From: CAG-873 sp910578365
GTDB lineage: Bacteria; Bacteroidota; Bacteroidia; Bacteroidales; Muribaculaceae
Direction: 5' to 3'
Assembly (NCBI GenBank): GCA_951635545.1
Contig: OX620685.1
Location: forward strand, 1,798,001-1,862,000
DNA length: 64,000 nt
Part shown: positions 62,641-64,000 of the stretch, piece by piece
Layout of the letters: the number at the start of each line of letters is the position of its first letter
Position numbering within the stretch: the stretch's first letter is position 1
Made by a program: the position numbers and the translations under genes
The notes under the pieces: generated by a model
The model's database searches: none
What the model saw: the letters and a program-made list of their open reading frames with translations, nothing else
What the model was told of the DNA's origin: nothing

Positions 62641-62796
62641 GATTGGTATATAAAAAGGTCATAAAATTAGGAAAATTTTGTGGGCCGACAAAGTCTGGAG
62701 TGTTAAAAGTGTTATAAAAGTGTCATAATATATGTCAGCATTACCCTTTTTGAACCAATCGGTAGAAAAGTTTGTTGCTTAGATAGCGTCGAAGAA

Positions 62797-62828
62797 TTTG
62801 GTTTTCTCCAAGTTGTTCACTATATTTG
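62797..62828 (+). promoter_or_regulatory. Promoter of first DUF805 gene
   Basis: TTTG (62797-62800), 20 nt, TATATTTG (62821-62828), 37 nt before the ATG at 62866: a full consensus match. Confidence 0.75.
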
Positions 62829-62865
62829 TATCATCAAAACTCTCTCCATTCATAACCATTATAAC

Positions 62866-63237
62866 ATGTATCAGCGTCAACTGACTTTCAGCGAGGCGAT
62901 AGATTGCGCGTTGAAATGTAATTACTTAAATTTTTCAGGCAGAGCTGCCTTATCAGACTTCTGGTGGTTTATGCTTTTCTCGTTGCTAACGTTCATTACG
63001 AGCGTGTTTGTCGTAGGCGTCCTTGGCAATGTGGCAGCTTGTGTCGTTGGCGTGCTGGTGCTGATGTTTCTTATGCTTTCGATGGCAGTGCGCCGCCTCC
63101 ACGATGTGAACCGCAGTGGCTGGTGGCTTCCTCTGGCGGTAACCGGTATTGGTCTGCTACCTCTGCTGGTGTGGTTCTGCACCGGCAGCTATATGGACAA
63201 TAATCGCTACGGCGATATACCCAATATGATAGACTGA
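62866..63237 (+). CDS. DUF805 membrane protein 1
   Basis: 123 residues. The N-terminal MYQRQLTFSEAIDCALKCNY and GRAALSDFWWFMLF, then two or three membrane helices and RRLHDVNRSGWWLPLAVTGI, identify DUF805. Function unknown. A paralogue lies at 63519-63896. Confidence 0.88.
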   Translation: MYQRQLTFSEAIDCALKCNYLNFSGRAALSDFWWFMLFSLLTFITSVFVVGVLGNVAACVVGVLVLMFLMLSMAVRRLHDVNRSGWWLPLAVTGIGLLPLLVWFCTGSYMDNNRYGDIPNMID

Positions 63238-63241
63238 ATTA

Positions 63242-63503
63242 GAGGGTGTTTAATAATAAATATTAAATTCCCGGTGGCGTATCTTTTAGCAATTCAGCAA
63301 AAGAGACGCCAAGGCGGGGATAACTTTAAAAATCTATTAATTCAAAAAATAATGTTGATACAGAAATTACCATTCCACTCGAAAATCACGGGCGCCTTTA
63401 GCTCTTCATTTCAGTCACATAGCTCGCTATGCTCCTTCAATTCAGAGCAAAATTCGCCACGTGATTTTCGGCCGGGAATTAACATTTATTATTAAACACC
63501 CTC
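63242..63503 (+). repeat. MITE-like element, complete copy 2
   Basis: Nearly identical to 48939-49200, same orientation. Flanked by TTA (63239-63241 and 63504-63506). It sits 4 bp after the stop codon of DUF805 gene 1 and separates the two paralogues. Confidence 0.88.
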
Positions 63504-63518
63504 TTAATCTCAACAGTA

Positions 63519-63896
63519 ATGTATCAACGACAATTAACTTTTAAGGAGGCGGTAGAAAGTGCTCTGAAAAACAACTACTGCAATTTCGACGGGCGTGCGT
63601 CGCGCTCGCAGTACTGGTGGTTCTACCTTTTTCAGATTATAGTTTCGGTTGTGCTGTATTGCCTGTCTCCCATTTTGGGCAGTTCGGTGACCACATTGGC
63701 AACGCTTATAAATCTGGCGCTACTGCTGCCGGCGCTCGGCCTTTGCTTCCGCCGTCTGCACGATACCGGAAAATCGGGTTGGTGGATGCTGATTTCGCTT
63801 ACCGGTATCGGTATTCTTGTGCTTCTGGTATTTTTTGCGCAGAACAGCGAGATGCGGGCTAATGAGTATGGCCCTGTGCCCAATATGGTAAACTGA
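63519..63896 (+). CDS. DUF805 membrane protein 2
   Basis: 125 residues. Same architecture as the protein at 62866: MYQRQLTFKEAVESALKNNY, RASRSQYWWFYLFQ, and CFRRLHDTGKSGWWMLISLT, GIGILVLLVFFAQN. The pair looks like a tandem duplication. The MITE-like element upstream may alter its expression; no separate consensus promoter was seen. Confidence 0.88.
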   Translation: MYQRQLTFKEAVESALKNNYCNFDGRASRSQYWWFYLFQIIVSVVLYCLSPILGSSVTTLATLINLALLLPALGLCFRRLHDTGKSGWWMLISLTGIGILVLLVFFAQNSEMRANEYGPVPNMVN

Positions 63897-63905
63897 TAGA
63901 AAACG

Positions 63906-63973
63906 ATAGCCTGCCATAGAACCATATACCTGCTATTAAGCAGTGATGTATTTAGGGTTCTATGGCAGGCTAT
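63906..63973 (+). terminator. Long hairpin after DUF805 gene 2
   Basis: Perfect 18-bp arms ATAGCCTGCCATAGAACC (63906-63923) and complement (63956-63973), loop 32 nt, 10 bp after the stop codon. Confidence 0.75.
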
Positions 63974-64000
63974 TAAACTATGGTTTTCTGTATACCTTAT

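Overview
The window looks like a chromosomal segment from a gut-type Bacteroidales bacterium, most likely of the Muribaculaceae (inference). The support is Bacteroidota promoters (TTTG, about 20 nt, TAnnTTTG) before many genes, almost no Shine-Dalgarno sites, secreted proteins with Bacteroidales C-terminal sorting-like tails, a fused KorA, inositol-phosphate synthase, and a GC-rich coding bias broken by AT-richer accessory patches. I saw no rRNA, tRNA, CRISPR array or phage. || 1-9.4 kb: two identical 1950-bp IS1634-family elements. Each is flanked by an unusually long direct duplication of target DNA (361 and 380 bp). The duplications rebuild the genes and promoter the elements entered (GH25 lysozyme; tcdA and the promoter of a RecB-like helicase-nuclease). 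Between them lie a HAD-like protein and myo-inositol-1-phosphate synthase. || 9.4-26.6 kb: mostly housekeeping and nutrient genes: RecB/AddA-like protein, C69 dipeptidase, nitroreductase-like protein, 2-oxoacid:ferredoxin oxidoreductase korAB, an unknown membrane protein, a secreted GH31, riboflavin synthase, a YjbR-like protein, a TonB receptor with a heavy-metal-binding partner, and an isochorismatase-like hydrolase. || 26.7-43.2 kb: accessory region and the most interesting part. A GNAT acetyltransferase with a small upstream ORF resembles a toxin-antitoxin pair. It is followed by a tightly overlapping operon: a membrane Rossmann/RyR protein (split by an IS3-family element), a PrsW-like membrane protease, a secreted TPR-CHAT protease, a secreted small protein, a TIR-TM-FGE fusion, a second secreted small protein, a second TPR-CHAT protease and a stand-alone RyR-domain protein. 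An M48 peptidase/zinc-ribbon group follows under its own promoter. I read the operon as a predicted signalling or conflict system that spans the inner membrane, with TIR inside and FGE and CHAT outside. || 43.3-51.5 kb (minus strand): operon LMW-PTP, rlmN, pdxA, SIS isomerase, PfkB kinase; then an ion channel, small lipoproteins, a SlyD-like isomerase, a SUI1-like factor and ribH. || 51.8-64 kb: an ISAs1 element (10-bp target duplication) and an IS4-type element (6-bp duplication) sit among genes for secreted proteins, including a probable IdeS/Mac-type (C66) cysteine protease. After these come an MscS channel preceded by a probable short leader RNA, a secreted endonuclease I, and two DUF805 proteins separated by a 262-bp MITE-like element. 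That element occurs three times in the window with a TTA target duplication.
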